A stretch of DNA of 64,000 nucleotides. Origin: Bacteroidota bacterium. GTDB lineage: Bacteria > Bacteroidota > Bacteroidia > Flavobacteriales > Flavobacteriaceae. How positions within the stretch are numbered: the first letter of the stretch is position 1; the number at the start of each line of letters is the position of its first letter. Under the pieces are notes generated by a model, which was given only the letters and a program-made list of their open reading frames with translations, did no database searches and was not told the origin of the DNA. Shown in pieces: positions 35,051 through 43,488 of the stretch. The position numbers and the translations under genes were made by a program. Location of the stretch: the NCBI GenBank assembly GCA_018267095.1, contig JAFDZC010000018.1:62001-126000 (forward strand), read 5' to 3'.

Positions 35051-36814
35051 ATGAAAAAGATTTTAGTCCTTTTTTTGATTGCTTTTAACACGCTTTGCGC
35101 TCAAGTTCAGTTTGAAGCCAAGGTGAGCAAAACCTCTTTGGGGCTCAATGAACGTTTGCGTATTGATTTCTCGATGAATGCCGACGGAGATAATTTTAAT
35201 CCGCCGTCGTTTGAAGGTTTTCGCATCGTGGCCGGACCGAGTCAACAAGTAAGCCAATCTTGGATCAACGGCCGCAGTTCGTTTAACAAATCGTATTCGT
35301 ACTTTTTGTTGCCGATGCAAAAAGGCACACTGACCATCAAACAAGCTACCGTTGAAATCAACGGACAGATTTACAAAACCAACCCAATTAAAATCAACGT
35401 AACGGCAGCTGTTCCACAACCGCGGGATCCGAACGATGAACCGCAAATTTCATCAGATGACGCCTTGCATCTGGTGGCCGAAATTACCAAAGGAAATCCG
35501 TACATCAACGAGCCGATTACGGTGGTTTACAAGCTCTACTTTAGCTACAATATTGGAATTACCAACTGGCGCGAACTCAACAAACCCAAGTACAACGATT
35601 TCTGGAGTCAGAATATTGACATCAAACAATTGGTCGCCGAAGAAGGACGCTACAACGGCGAGCGTTATCGCTATGTGGTTTTGCGAAAAACGGTTTTGTA
35701 TCCTCAGAAATCAGGCAAACTTGAAATCGAGCCGCTTTCATTGGATATTGACGTTCAATTGCCGACCAATCGACGCAATATTTTTGGACAAGTTCAAATT
35801 GTAAACGACAACAAACGCGTATCAGCCGGAAGCAAAACCATCAACGTAAAACCTTTGCCCGAAGCCGGAAAGCCCGCCGATTTCTCTGGTGCTGTCGGTA
35901 GGTTTAACTTCTCGGTAACACCCTCTAAAACCACGCTTAAAAACGGAGAATCGTTAGATTTGAAAGTTGCTGTTTCAGGCACCGGAAACCTTAAATTGTT
36001 TTCACTTCCAAAACCTGTTGTGCCGAATTCGCTCGAAATGTATGATCCGTCGCACAAAGAAAACGTGCAAACACCGCTTTCTGGCATGAACGGAAGCATC
36101 TCGGATACCTACACGATTATTCCGCAATTCAAAGGCAAATATCCAATCAAACCCATGTCGTTTAGCTATTTTGATTTGGCCAGCGGACGATACAAAACCA
36201 TCACTTCGCCCGAGATTATGATCAACGTGCTCGACGGTCCGGGTGGACAACAATTGGCACAAGCGGATACCAATGCTCCAAGTGCCAACAAAGTTCAAGT
36301 AAACGCGAATCAGCAATTTGGCTTTATCAAACTCAAAACGCAATTGCAAAAAATGAGTCGTGAGGATTTTCTCGGTTCGACCTTGTTTTACATTTTGCTG
36401 TTTTTACCGCTGGTTGTGATTCCGATTATTGTTTTGCTCAAAAAGAAAAAAGAAGCTATTGATGCAGATGTAACCGGAAACAGAATCCGTCAATCGAATA
36501 AATTGGCCAAACAATTCTTGTCAGAAGCGCAAAAACAACTCGGACAAAAAGAACCGTTTTACATTGCCCTTGAAAAAGCTTTGCACAATTTTATGAAGGC
36601 CAAATTGCACATTGAAACCTCAGAGATGAGTAAAGACAATATTCGATTACTCATGGCCTCTAAGAATGTTCAGTCTGACACAACCGCTTCTTTGATGGCG
36701 CTGATCGAAAATTGCGAGATGGCTCGTTATGCGCCTTCTTCAGCCGCTGCCATTCAGCAAGATTATGACCGCGCGGTGACGCTTATTTCAGATTTAGAAA
36801 AACAAATTTCATAA
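35051..36814 (+). CDS. batD: BatD family protein
   Basis: A 587-residue protein with signal peptide (about 1-17, LCAQ), large BatD beta-sandwich region (about 20-420; PSFEGFRIVAGPSQQVSQSW, PVTVVYKLYFS-like strand), one transmembrane helix (about 440-462; LFYILLFLPLVVIPIIVLL) and a C-terminal helical cytoplasmic domain. BatD/oxygen-tolerance proteins are anchored with most of the chain in the periplasm. The frame is open to TTG at 35042, but ATG at 35051, 2 bp after batC, starts the signal peptide. Confidence 0.93.
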   Translation: MKKILVLFLIAFNTLCAQVQFEAKVSKTSLGLNERLRIDFSMNADGDNFNPPSFEGFRIVAGPSQQVSQSWINGRSSFNKSYSYFLLPMQKGTLTIKQATVEINGQIYKTNPIKINVTAAVPQPRDPNDEPQISSDDALHLVAEITKGNPYINEPITVVYKLYFSYNIGITNWRELNKPKYNDFWSQNIDIKQLVAEEGRYNGERYRYVVLRKTVLYPQKSGKLEIEPLSLDIDVQLPTNRRNIFGQVQIVNDNKRVSAGSKTINVKPLPEAGKPADFSGAVGRFNFSVTPSKTTLKNGESLDLKVAVSGTGNLKLFSLPKPVVPNSLEMYDPSHKENVQTPLSGMNGSISDTYTIIPQFKGKYPIKPMSFSYFDLASGRYKTITSPEIMINVLDGPGGQQLAQADTNAPSANKVQVNANQQFGFIKLKTQLQKMSREDFLGSTLFYILLFLPLVVIPIIVLLKKKKEAIDADVTGNRIRQSNKLAKQFLSEAQKQLGQKEPFYIALEKALHNFMKAKLHIETSEMSKDNIRLLMASKNVQSDTTASLMALIENCEMARYAPSSAAAIQQDYDRAVTLISDLEKQIS

Positions 36815-36817
36815 GCC

Positions 36818-37564
36818 ATGAAAAAAGCAGCTTTATTACTCATTTTGGTGGCTCAGGTTTTTTGGGCACAAAACAATTTTGAAAACGGCAATAAACTCTA
36901 TCAACAAGGGCAATACGAAGCCGCTGCGGATGCCTATCAAAGTGTTCTGAATGGACGGCAAGAATCAGCGGAGTTGTATTTTAATCTGGCCAACTGTTAT
37001 TACAAGCTCAATAAAGTGGCGCCTGCTATTTACAACTATGAAAAAGCTTTGACACTTCGGCCGGGTGATGCCGAAATTTTGAACAATCTGCATTTTGCAC
37101 AAAAAATGACCATTGACGAAATCAAAGAAGTGCCCAAAGTAGGATTTGCCAAGCTTTTGCGCGATTTTACCGGATTGCTTTCTTACGACGGTTGGGCATG
37201 GATGGCTGTAGGATTTTCTACTTTGTTTTTGTTGTTTTTTATCGGCTACTATTTCTCGAGCTTCACCCTCTACAAGCGTATATTCTTTGTGGGGATGTTT
37301 GTTTTGATTTTTGTGATTTTGATCAGTTTGCTCTCGGCAGTATTTGAAAAAAGTCATGCCAAAAATGAACGCCCAGCTATTGTATTTGCCGAAAGCGCCG
37401 AAGTTAAAAGTGAACCGCGTGCAGCCGGATCTGACGTTGTGGTGTTGCACGAAGGAACCAAAGTCATGGTACTCGAAGTGCTCGATGATTGGAAAAAAGT
37501 TGAATTACTAGACGGCTCTGAAGGCTGGATACAAAGCGCCTCCATCAAAGAAGTAAAGCCTTAA
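36818..37564 (+). CDS. batE: BatE, TPR and SH3 domain protein
   Basis: A 248-residue protein with signal peptide (about 1-17), TPR repeats (about 20-95; YFNLANCYYKLNKVAPAIYN), two transmembrane helices (about 125-180) and a C-terminal bacterial SH3-like domain (about 190-248; EGTKVMVLEVLDDWKKVEL, EGWIQSA). Last gene of the Bat operon, 3 bp after batD; its stop overlaps the convergent CvpA gene stop. Confidence 0.92.
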   Translation: MKKAALLLILVAQVFWAQNNFENGNKLYQQGQYEAAADAYQSVLNGRQESAELYFNLANCYYKLNKVAPAIYNYEKALTLRPGDAEILNNLHFAQKMTIDEIKEVPKVGFAKLLRDFTGLLSYDGWAWMAVGFSTLFLLFFIGYYFSSFTLYKRIFFVGMFVLIFVILISLLSAVFEKSHAKNERPAIVFAESAEVKSEPRAAGSDVVVLHEGTKVMVLEVLDDWKKVELLDGSEGWIQSASIKEVKP

Positions 37565-38085
37565 TCTTCGGTTTTGATTTTTAAATCTTCCGAATCAAGG
37601 TTTTCAAGCCAATGAGTGACCGAAGGATACAAAGCTTTTGAAACACTCAAAATGGGCGCGGCCAACATCGACTTTTGAATGTCTTCTTTCGAAACGATTT
37701 TATGCGCAAAATCAAGTTGTAATATGGCGAGTATAACACTCGTCATCAAAATAGCTTTGAGCACTGCAACGATGCTTCCGAGCATACAGTTGACCAGACC
37801 AATCGGTGTTTTGTTGATGGCTTTGGTCAGCACTTTTCCGAGCAATGAAACACCCAAAACCACCACGGCAAAAGTAATGACAAAAGCAACGAGTTGGGTT
37901 TTTTGGCCTGTCCACGAAACGCGAATTTTAAGCGCTGATTCGGCCACAGAAGAGAATTCCATCGCTGCCCAAATGCCCAATAAAATAATCACCATCGAGA
38001 GCATTTCAAGCAAAAAACCGCGCCGCCATCCGTTAAAAATGGCCAGTAAGAAGGCCAACCCAATAAAGATGTCTACCAAGTTCAT
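37561..38085 (-). CDS. CvpA family membrane protein
   Basis: A 174-residue integral membrane protein with four hydrophobic segments. MNLVDIFIGLAFLLAIFNGW at the N-terminus and a later TKAINKTPIGLVNCMLGSIV are typical of the CvpA/colicin V production family. The frame is open to an ATG at 38244, but the extra 53 residues are polar and overlap the divergent gene; the ATG at 38085 fits the family start. Exact function is not established. Confidence 0.88.
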   Translation of the reverse strand: MNLVDIFIGLAFLLAIFNGWRRGFLLEMLSMVIILLGIWAAMEFSSVAESALKIRVSWTGQKTQLVAFVITFAVVVLGVSLLGKVLTKAINKTPIGLVNCMLGSIVAVLKAILMTSVILAILQLDFAHKIVSKEDIQKSMLAAPILSVSKALYPSVTHWLENLDSEDLKIKTED

Positions 38086-38117
38086 AAAAACAGTATTTTT
38101 GCCCAAAAATATCAATA

Positions 38118-38942
38118 ATGAGTTTACAAAAAAGATTTCGTTATTTTGTTTTAATTGTTTCTGCCATTGTATTTGTTTCTTGTTCGGATAATGATAAAAC
38201 ATTGAATTTGGCAAAGAGACCAGTTGTTTCAGAGCCAATTGCAAGAGGGTTACAAATAAAAAAAATTACTCAAAGCACATATGTAACATCAATGAATACA
38301 GATATTTCTGTAACTGACTTCATATACAGCGGAAATAAATTAATTGGCACCCATGGACAAGACGAGAATTCATACTCTGATGCACAAATTATTTACAACG
38401 GAAATAAAATAAGTCAAATAATTTCTCAAAGAAATGGAAGCACACAGGTTCAAAACGACTTATTTTACGGAGGTATTTTTCTGACATCATTACAAAATCA
38501 ATACGAAAGAACAGAATTCACTTACGATTCCAACGGGAACATACAATCCAAAAAGCAATTTTATTTAAATCCTGACCAGGGAATAGAACAATTAGCTTCA
38601 ACAATAAATTATACATATCAAAATGGGAATGTAGTTCAAGAAGAGAGGACTGATTTGCAATTTGGAAATTCCACGACTTTTTTAAATTATATATACGACG
38701 ATAAAATCAACCCAACCAAAGGAATGAACAAATATTTTAGGTTGATATTTCAATCAGAGGGCTTTAATGGCTTGAGCAGTAATAATCCGATCTCACGCTC
38801 ATATTATCAAGACGGAAATCAGAATAGCCCAACAGTTCAAACCTACCAACTAGAATACAATACTCAAAATTATCCGGTTCGAATCAAGCGTTTTTCAGAG
38901 AACAACACCCTGATTTCAGATACCCTTATAGAATATAGATAA
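38118..38942 (+). CDS. lipoprotein of unknown function with RHS/YD-like strands
   Basis: A 274-residue predicted lipoprotein (signal sequence with lipobox FVSC at about residue 22). The mature part is rich in Asn, Gln, Ser and Tyr with beta-hairpin repeats such as FTYDSNGNIQSKKQF and YTYQNGNVVQEERTD, like DUF4595/YD-style lipoproteins of Bacteroidetes. Sequence is visibly more AT-rich than the flanking housekeeping genes. It sits between CvpA (divergent, 32 bp apart) and a 118-residue gene that starts directly at its stop. Probable lineage-specific insertion; ligand and role unknown. Confidence 0.75.
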   Translation: MSLQKRFRYFVLIVSAIVFVSCSDNDKTLNLAKRPVVSEPIARGLQIKKITQSTYVTSMNTDISVTDFIYSGNKLIGTHGQDENSYSDAQIIYNGNKISQIISQRNGSTQVQNDLFYGGIFLTSLQNQYERTEFTYDSNGNIQSKKQFYLNPDQGIEQLASTINYTYQNGNVVQEERTDLQFGNSTTFLNYIYDDKINPTKGMNKYFRLIFQSEGFNGLSSNNPISRSYYQDGNQNSPTVQTYQLEYNTQNYPVRIKRFSENNTLISDTLIEYR

Positions 38943-39299
38943 ATGTCTAGAGACACTCAACTCAAAGAACGCTGGGAGCGCGTTGTTGCTCAATTGTCCC
39001 ATCAATTTGCACCGGGCGATGAACTTGATTTAGATGCCATTATTTACCTAATTGGCGTTCAAGAATTGGCTCAGTTGCACCGCACCTTTAAAAAAGACGA
39101 GAAAGTCAATTTGATGCACATTGCCATTTGCCGCTTGCTCGAACCATACGGTTACTACGAATTTGACTACATTGACCGCGAAGGTTGGCCGCATTATAAA
39201 GTAAAAGCCGAACTGCCGCCGCTCAAAGCCGGAGAACAATCAGTGCTCATGAAAGAAGCCATCGTTCAGTATTTTCTCGAGCGATCGTATATTGATTAA
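38943..39299 (+). CDS. conserved hypothetical protein upstream of pheS
   Basis: A 118-residue soluble protein that I cannot assign to a function. It starts [15 protein letters not shown], has a helical first half and a [17 protein letters not shown] segment near residue 70-90, and contains no signal peptide or membrane helix. It begins the base after the lipoprotein stop and lies 80 bp before pheS. Codon use is like the housekeeping neighbours, not like the lipoprotein. Confidence 0.8.
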   Translation: MSRDTQLKERWERVVAQLSHQFAPGDELDLDAIIYLIGVQELAQLHRTFKKDEKVNLMHIAICRLLEPYGYYEFDYIDREGWPHYKVKAELPPLKAGEQSVLMKEAIVQYFLERSYID

Positions 39300-39348
39300 A
39301 CAGCGCCAAAAAACTTTGCTCTACTGCGCTCTTTACGGGCATTTTTAA

Positions 39349-39356
39349 TACATTTG
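39349..39356 (+). promoter_or_regulatory. -7 element of pheS
   Basis: TACATTTG, exact TAnnTTTG match, 23 bp before the pheS ATG. No -33 motif at the usual distance. Confidence 0.45.
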
Positions 39357-39379
39357 CAGACTCAAATTACAAGCAAATC

Positions 39380-40399
39380 ATGATAGATCAAATCAAAGAA
39401 CACATTGCCCAAGTCCATGCTTTTACAGCGCAAAACGCCGCTGATCTAGAAGCTTTCCGCATCAAATATTTAGGAAGCAAAGGCCTGCTCAAAGATTTTT
39501 TCGCCGAATTCAAAAACGTTCCCAACGAACAAAAGAAAGAATTTGGTCAAGTCATCAATTTGCTCAAAACATCTGCTGAAGAAAAGGTAAAAACGCTGCA
39601 AGAATCTTTTGAAAACGCACAAGAATCACGCGGTATTTACGGAGATTTAACGCGTCCGGGCGAACCGTTTTCTATTGGGTCGCGTCACCCGATATCGCTT
39701 GTTAAAAACCAAATCATCGATATTTTTTCCAACATCGGATTCAACGTTTCTGAAGGCCCGGAAATCGAAGATGATTGGCACAATTTCACCGCGCTGAATT
39801 TGCCCGAATATCATCCGGCACGCGACATGCAAGACACGTTTTTCATCCAAACCAATCCGGATATTTTGCTCAGAACCCACACTTCGTCGGTTCAGGTGCG
39901 TTATATGGAAGCCAACAAGCCGCCGATTAGAACCATATCGCCGGGGCGTGTATTCCGCAACGAAGCCGTTTCATCGCGTTCGCACTGCATTTTTCACCAG
40001 GTTGAAGGTTTGTATATTGACAAAGATGTGTCGTTTGCTGATCTCAAACAAACACTGTTGTATTTCACCAAAGAAATGTTTGGCAAGAGCAAAATTCGTT
40101 TGCGTCCGTCGTATTTTCCGTTTACCGAGCCCAGCGCTGAGGTTGATATTTATTGGGGGCTTAAAACCGAAACCGATTACCGCATCACCAAAGGAACCGG
40201 TTGGCTGGAAATTATGGGTTGTGGGATGGTCGATCCGAACGTGCTCAAAAACTGCAACATCAACCCCGATGAATACAACGGATTTGCTTTTGGAATGGGC
40301 ATTGAGCGCATCGCGATGTTGCTATACCAAATTGGCGATATCCGCATGTTTTATGAAAACGACGTACGTTTCTTAGAGCAATTTAAAATCAGTATTTAA
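39380..40399 (+). CDS. pheS: phenylalanyl-tRNA synthetase alpha subunit
   Basis: A 339-residue catalytic subunit of PheRS. N-terminal coiled coil (about 1-85), then class II motifs: motif 2 region [23 protein letters not shown] and motif 3 [15 protein letters not shown], with family stretches [13 protein letters not shown] and [16 protein letters not shown]. Full usual length. pheT is not adjacent in this window. Confidence 0.97.
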   Translation: MIDQIKEHIAQVHAFTAQNAADLEAFRIKYLGSKGLLKDFFAEFKNVPNEQKKEFGQVINLLKTSAEEKVKTLQESFENAQESRGIYGDLTRPGEPFSIGSRHPISLVKNQIIDIFSNIGFNVSEGPEIEDDWHNFTALNLPEYHPARDMQDTFFIQTNPDILLRTHTSSVQVRYMEANKPPIRTISPGRVFRNEAVSSRSHCIFHQVEGLYIDKDVSFADLKQTLLYFTKEMFGKSKIRLRPSYFPFTEPSAEVDIYWGLKTETDYRITKGTGWLEIMGCGMVDPNVLKNCNINPDEYNGFAFGMGIERIAMLLYQIGDIRMFYENDVRFLEQFKISI

Positions 40400-40408
40400 T
40401 TTTTTCAG

Positions 40409-40484
40409 AAGCTGATCCGGCTGTCCACTATATCTTTTGCGCTGAACCCCAGCACAAAAGGATGACGTTTCCATCCGGGCTAGC
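40409..40484. repeat. REP-like hairpin element
   Basis: Between pheS and the next gene. A strong imperfect hairpin (40432-40463) pairs ATCTTTTGCGCTG with CAGCACAAAAGGAT. It is flanked by CCGGCTGTCC (left) and CATCCGGGCTAG (right). From memory this layout resembles a short palindromic repeat found many times between genes in Flavobacterium genomes; only one copy is seen here. Confidence 0.65.
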
Positions 40485-40507
40485 AGAGTAACTTCTCATA
40501 GATTTGT

Positions 40508-40915
40508 ATGCGCAAAGACATCACCATTCCCGAAGTAGAAAACGTTTTTATGGCCGCTGTTCAAGAGTGGAACGACGACTTTCTCGACAACGTTTGGAAC
40601 GTTTATCTCATCAACGATTCTGACCATGATTTGCACGATATTATGGTCGTTTCTAAAGCTTTTGGAACCCTCAACGGAGAAATGCGCAAAACTTCATTGC
40701 TTCGACACGCACTGGTTGAAATGCCGGCGGTTTCAGCCGTTAAAATCGAAATGATTGAAAGCAGTGTTTTGGCTTTGAACAACGAGTTTATGCTCACGTA
40801 TTTTATCGGTAATACGCTTTACGACCGCAAATACACTTTTAAAGCGGGTGTTTTAGGCAAGCAAACTCTTGAAGAAGTGCCGATTCTGTTTAAAGACGGC
40901 GTGATTGTTCGCTGA
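40508..40915 (+). CDS. conserved hypothetical protein downstream of pheS
   Basis: A 135-residue soluble protein with no signal peptide or membrane helix. It has an alpha/beta look with SDHDLHDIMVVSKAFG and VSAVKIEMIESSVLALNNE and ends in FKDGVIVR. I do not recognise a function; it looks like a conserved flavobacterial protein by its regular codon use. It is convergent with gpsA, whose stop follows directly. Confidence 0.8.
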   Translation: MRKDITIPEVENVFMAAVQEWNDDFLDNVWNVYLINDSDHDLHDIMVVSKAFGTLNGEMRKTSLLRHALVEMPAVSAVKIEMIESSVLALNNEFMLTYFIGNTLYDRKYTFKAGVLGKQTLEEVPILFKDGVIVR

Positions 40916-41911
40916 TTAATCGAGCTTTTCGGTCAGTTTTTTAAAGACTTTTTTGGCTTCTTTTCCTTCGTATAAAATGGCGTGAACCGCATCAATGATC
41001 GGCGTTTTAGCACCGTATTGTTGGTTGAGTTCCCAAGCACTTTTGGCGGCGTAATAACCTTCGGCTACCATGCTCATTTCCATCATGGCGCTTTGCACGG
41101 TGTAGCCTTTTCCGATCATATTTCCGAACATACGATTGCGCGAAAACACCGAATAACCCGTCACGAGCAAATCGCCCAAATAAGCCGAATTGTTGATGTT
41201 GCGCTTCATTTTGTGCACTTTTCTGATGAATTTTTTCATCTCGCGAATCGCATTGCTCATCAGCACCGACTGAAAGTTGTCACCGTAGCCAATTCCGTGG
41301 GCTATTCCGGCGGCAATGGCGTAAATGTTTTTGAGCATCGCGGCATATTCGGTTCCAATCACATCATCAGTGATTTTGGCTTTGATGTAATTGCCCGATA
41401 AGCAATTGGCCACCATTTTAGCTTTATTAGCATCTTGACAAGCAATGGTCAGATAAGATAATCTTTCGAGCGCTACTTCTTCGGCATGGCACGGACCGGT
41501 AATGACACCGATATTTTCCCAAGGAATATTGTACGTTTTTTGAAAATGCTCCCCCACAATCAAACTAGTTTCCGGCACAATTCCTTTGATGGCCGAGAAA
41601 ACAACTTTGTCTTGCAAGTTTTGAGTTAATTTGCTCAATTCGCGATCTAAAAACGCCGATGGAATGGCAAAAATGATATAATCTGCATAAGCCACCGCCT
41701 CATTGATATCGCTGGTGAGTTTGAGTTTTTCAATGTTGAACTCAACTGAACTCAAATAGTTGGGATTGTGATGTTGGGTTTTGAGGTGGTTAATCGCTTC
41801 TTCATTACGCATATACCAAGCGATTTCAGGCAAATTGACACAAAGCATTTTGGCAATGGCCGTGGCCCAGCTTCCGCCACCGATGACGGCAAATTTTGGA
41901 TTTTTTGTCAT
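40916..41911 (-). CDS. gpsA: NAD(P)-dependent glycerol-3-phosphate dehydrogenase
   Basis: A 331-residue enzyme that reduces dihydroxyacetone phosphate to sn-glycerol 3-phosphate for phospholipid synthesis. The N-terminal Rossmann motif is VIGGGSWATAIAKML; the catalytic Lys lies in AMLKNIYAIAAGIAHGIGYGDN, and VITGPCHAEE is family-specific. The frame is open to a GTG at 41917, but the ATG at 41911 is the better start. A TATTTTTG (41996-42003 on the minus strand) may be its -7 element. Confidence 0.95.
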   Translation of the reverse strand: MTKNPKFAVIGGGSWATAIAKMLCVNLPEIAWYMRNEEAINHLKTQHHNPNYLSSVEFNIEKLKLTSDINEAVAYADYIIFAIPSAFLDRELSKLTQNLQDKVVFSAIKGIVPETSLIVGEHFQKTYNIPWENIGVITGPCHAEEVALERLSYLTIACQDANKAKMVANCLSGNYIKAKITDDVIGTEYAAMLKNIYAIAAGIAHGIGYGDNFQSVLMSNAIREMKKFIRKVHKMKRNINNSAYLGDLLVTGYSVFSRNRMFGNMIGKGYTVQSAMMEMSMVAEGYYAAKSAWELNQQYGAKTPIIDAVHAILYEGKEAKKVFKKLTEKLD

Positions 41912-42086
41912 GAACACTTTCTTTAGTCAGGAGCATAGAAAATTCTAGCCACTGTAATAAAACGCTCAAAATATTTTGGAGAGCAATTTTGCTTTCAAAA
42001 ATAACCAAAAAAACCGAACGGCAGTTATAACGCTAAACACTGAAACAGCACAATAATGAGGGTTTAAAAAAATTAACTTCTATTAT

Positions 42087-42117
42087 TTTGATATTCAACA
42101 CAATAGTTTTAAATTTG
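42087..42117 (+). promoter_or_regulatory. consensus promoter in front of a non-coding transcript
   Basis: TTTG (42087-42090), a spacer of 19 bp and TAAATTTG (42110-42117) match the Bacteroidetes consensus (TTTG, 19-21 bp, TAnnTTTG) perfectly. No coding start follows within 130 bp; instead a structured region and terminator follow. Transcription would begin near 42121-42124. Confidence 0.75.
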
Positions 42118-42120
42118 ATA

Positions 42121-42236
42121 CGTTAACTCAACAATAAAGTACAGTAAATGTTAACTGTGCTTCCACCATGAGTTAGTTACGTTTTGTTTTAATGTTGAAA
42201 AAGGCGTTCAAGAATCAGTTCCTGAACGCCTTTTGA
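42121..42236 (+). ncRNA. predicted structured small RNA, about 115 nt
   Basis: The region begins right after a consensus promoter and ends in an intrinsic terminator. The 5' part folds as a long hairpin: an outer stem joins 42120-42130 to 42169-42182 (7 bp, a 3-nt bulge, 4 bp), a symmetric 7/7 internal loop follows (42131-42137 and 42162-42168), then an 8-bp stem AGTACAGT/ACTGTGCT (42138-42145 with 42154-42161) with an 8-nt loop. A closing stem, central bubble and terminal stem is the layout of 6S RNA, and a flavobacterial 6S-like family is known; this identity is only a hypothesis. It contains no useful frame. Confidence 0.6.
42200..42236. terminator. bidirectional terminator between small RNA and YqhD-like gene
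   Basis: AAAGGCGTTCA (42200-42210) pairs with TGAACGCCTTT (42223-42233): 11 bp, loop of 12 bases, with T-runs on both strands. It can end the plus-strand small RNA and also the minus-strand alcohol dehydrogenase gene, whose stop is 20 bp away. Confidence 0.85.
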
Positions 42237-42255
42237 ATTTTTATAAAATTCTTTA

Positions 42256-43419
42256 TTAATAACTCATCTCAACAATTTCCCGCACTTTTTCGGGCGTGAT
42301 GTTTTGTTTTTCGCCCATGGCCAACCAACCGCGTTCTTCAAAACGTTTTACGATAAAATCGGCGGTGTTTTCAATGTTTTGTGCGTTTTCAGAAATACGG
42401 GTTTTCATGCCCATGGTATGGAAGAAGTCCACCGTTTTTTCAATGGCTTCACGTGCGATTTCTTCTTCGGTTCCGGTTAATTTCCAAATGCGATTGCCGT
42501 ATTGCGCAAGTTTTTCTTTTTTGGTATCAAACATCACGCGGTATAAATTCGGGCCGATGATGGCCAAAGTGCGCGCGTGGTCAATTTCGTATAAAGCCGT
42601 GAGTTCGTGACCAATCATATGCGTAGCCCAATCGGTTGGAACGCCTTTCTGAATCAGGCCATTGAGCGCCATCGTGGCTGACCAAACAAAATTCGACGCC
42701 AACTTATAATCGGTAGGATTTTCTACTACATCCGGGCCGATTTCAATGAGTGTTTTTAAAATACCTTCAGCGATTCGATCTTGCAACAAAGCCTCGTGCG
42801 GATATGTCAAATATTGCTCCATGACATGCGTAAAAGCATCCACCACGCCGTTTTGCAGTTGTCTTTTAGGCAAAGAAGCGATTACGGTTGGGTCAACAAT
42901 CGAAAACTTCGGAAAAAGAGCGCTACCGCCTAGGGTGAGTTTTTCTTGTGTAGCTTCAATAGTAACCACCGCGCCCGAATTCATCTCAGAACCGGTCGCC
43001 GGCAAAGTCAAAACGGTTCCAAACGGAACACAAACAGAAGCATCTTTAAACAAAATACGTTTTCTAAGGATGTCCGCAGCATCACCCGAATAATGAACAG
43101 CCGCTGAGATAAATTTCACACCATCAATAACGCTTCCGCCACCAACAGCCAAGACGAAACCAATGTTTTGTGCACGGATAATTTCTACGGCTTTCATCAA
43201 AGTTTCATAACGCGGATTGGGTTCAATGCCGCCAAACTCAACAATTTCATAACCGGACAAAGCGGTTTTTACTTGATCGTATACGCCATTTTTAAAAATA
43301 CTTCCGCCCCCATATGCCAAAAGAATTTTGGTGTTTTTAGGAGTAAGTTCAGAGAGTTTTGAGATTTGGCCTTTACCAAAAATGTAATTGACCGGATTGT
43401 ATAATTCAAAATTATTCAT
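42256..43419 (-). CDS. iron-containing alcohol dehydrogenase (YqhD-like)
   Basis: A 387-residue group III alcohol dehydrogenase. NAD(P)-binding region LAYGGGSIFKNGVYDQV and VLAVGGGSVIDGVKFI, the family TLPATGSEMNSGAVVT, and metal ligands in MIGHELTALYEIDHARTLAI. Closest in motif pattern to YqhD/butanol dehydrogenase, NADPH-dependent aldehyde reductases that remove short-chain aldehydes. Single gene with a terminator after it. Confidence 0.92.
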   Translation of the reverse strand: MNNFELYNPVNYIFGKGQISKLSELTPKNTKILLAYGGGSIFKNGVYDQVKTALSGYEIVEFGGIEPNPRYETLMKAVEIIRAQNIGFVLAVGGGSVIDGVKFISAAVHYSGDAADILRKRILFKDASVCVPFGTVLTLPATGSEMNSGAVVTIEATQEKLTLGGSALFPKFSIVDPTVIASLPKRQLQNGVVDAFTHVMEQYLTYPHEALLQDRIAEGILKTLIEIGPDVVENPTDYKLASNFVWSATMALNGLIQKGVPTDWATHMIGHELTALYEIDHARTLAIIGPNLYRVMFDTKKEKLAQYGNRIWKLTGTEEEIAREAIEKTVDFFHTMGMKTRISENAQNIENTADFIVKRFEERGWLAMGEKQNITPEKVREIVEMSY

Positions 43420-43488
43420 GACTAAGTTTTTTGTGAGCGCAAAGTTAAACCAAAGTCCTCAGCACAAATGGTAAGAGAATGTTAAGCC

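Noticed and set aside
28693-37564. Reading the MoxR-VWA operon as a MoxR-VWA antiphage or ternary system
   Set aside because: BatA-BatE order and domains identify the ordinary Bacteroidetes aerotolerance operon.
38086-38244. Longer CvpA protein starting at 38244
   Set aside because: The extra part is polar, overlaps the divergent lipoprotein gene, and CvpA proteins start at the first membrane helix.
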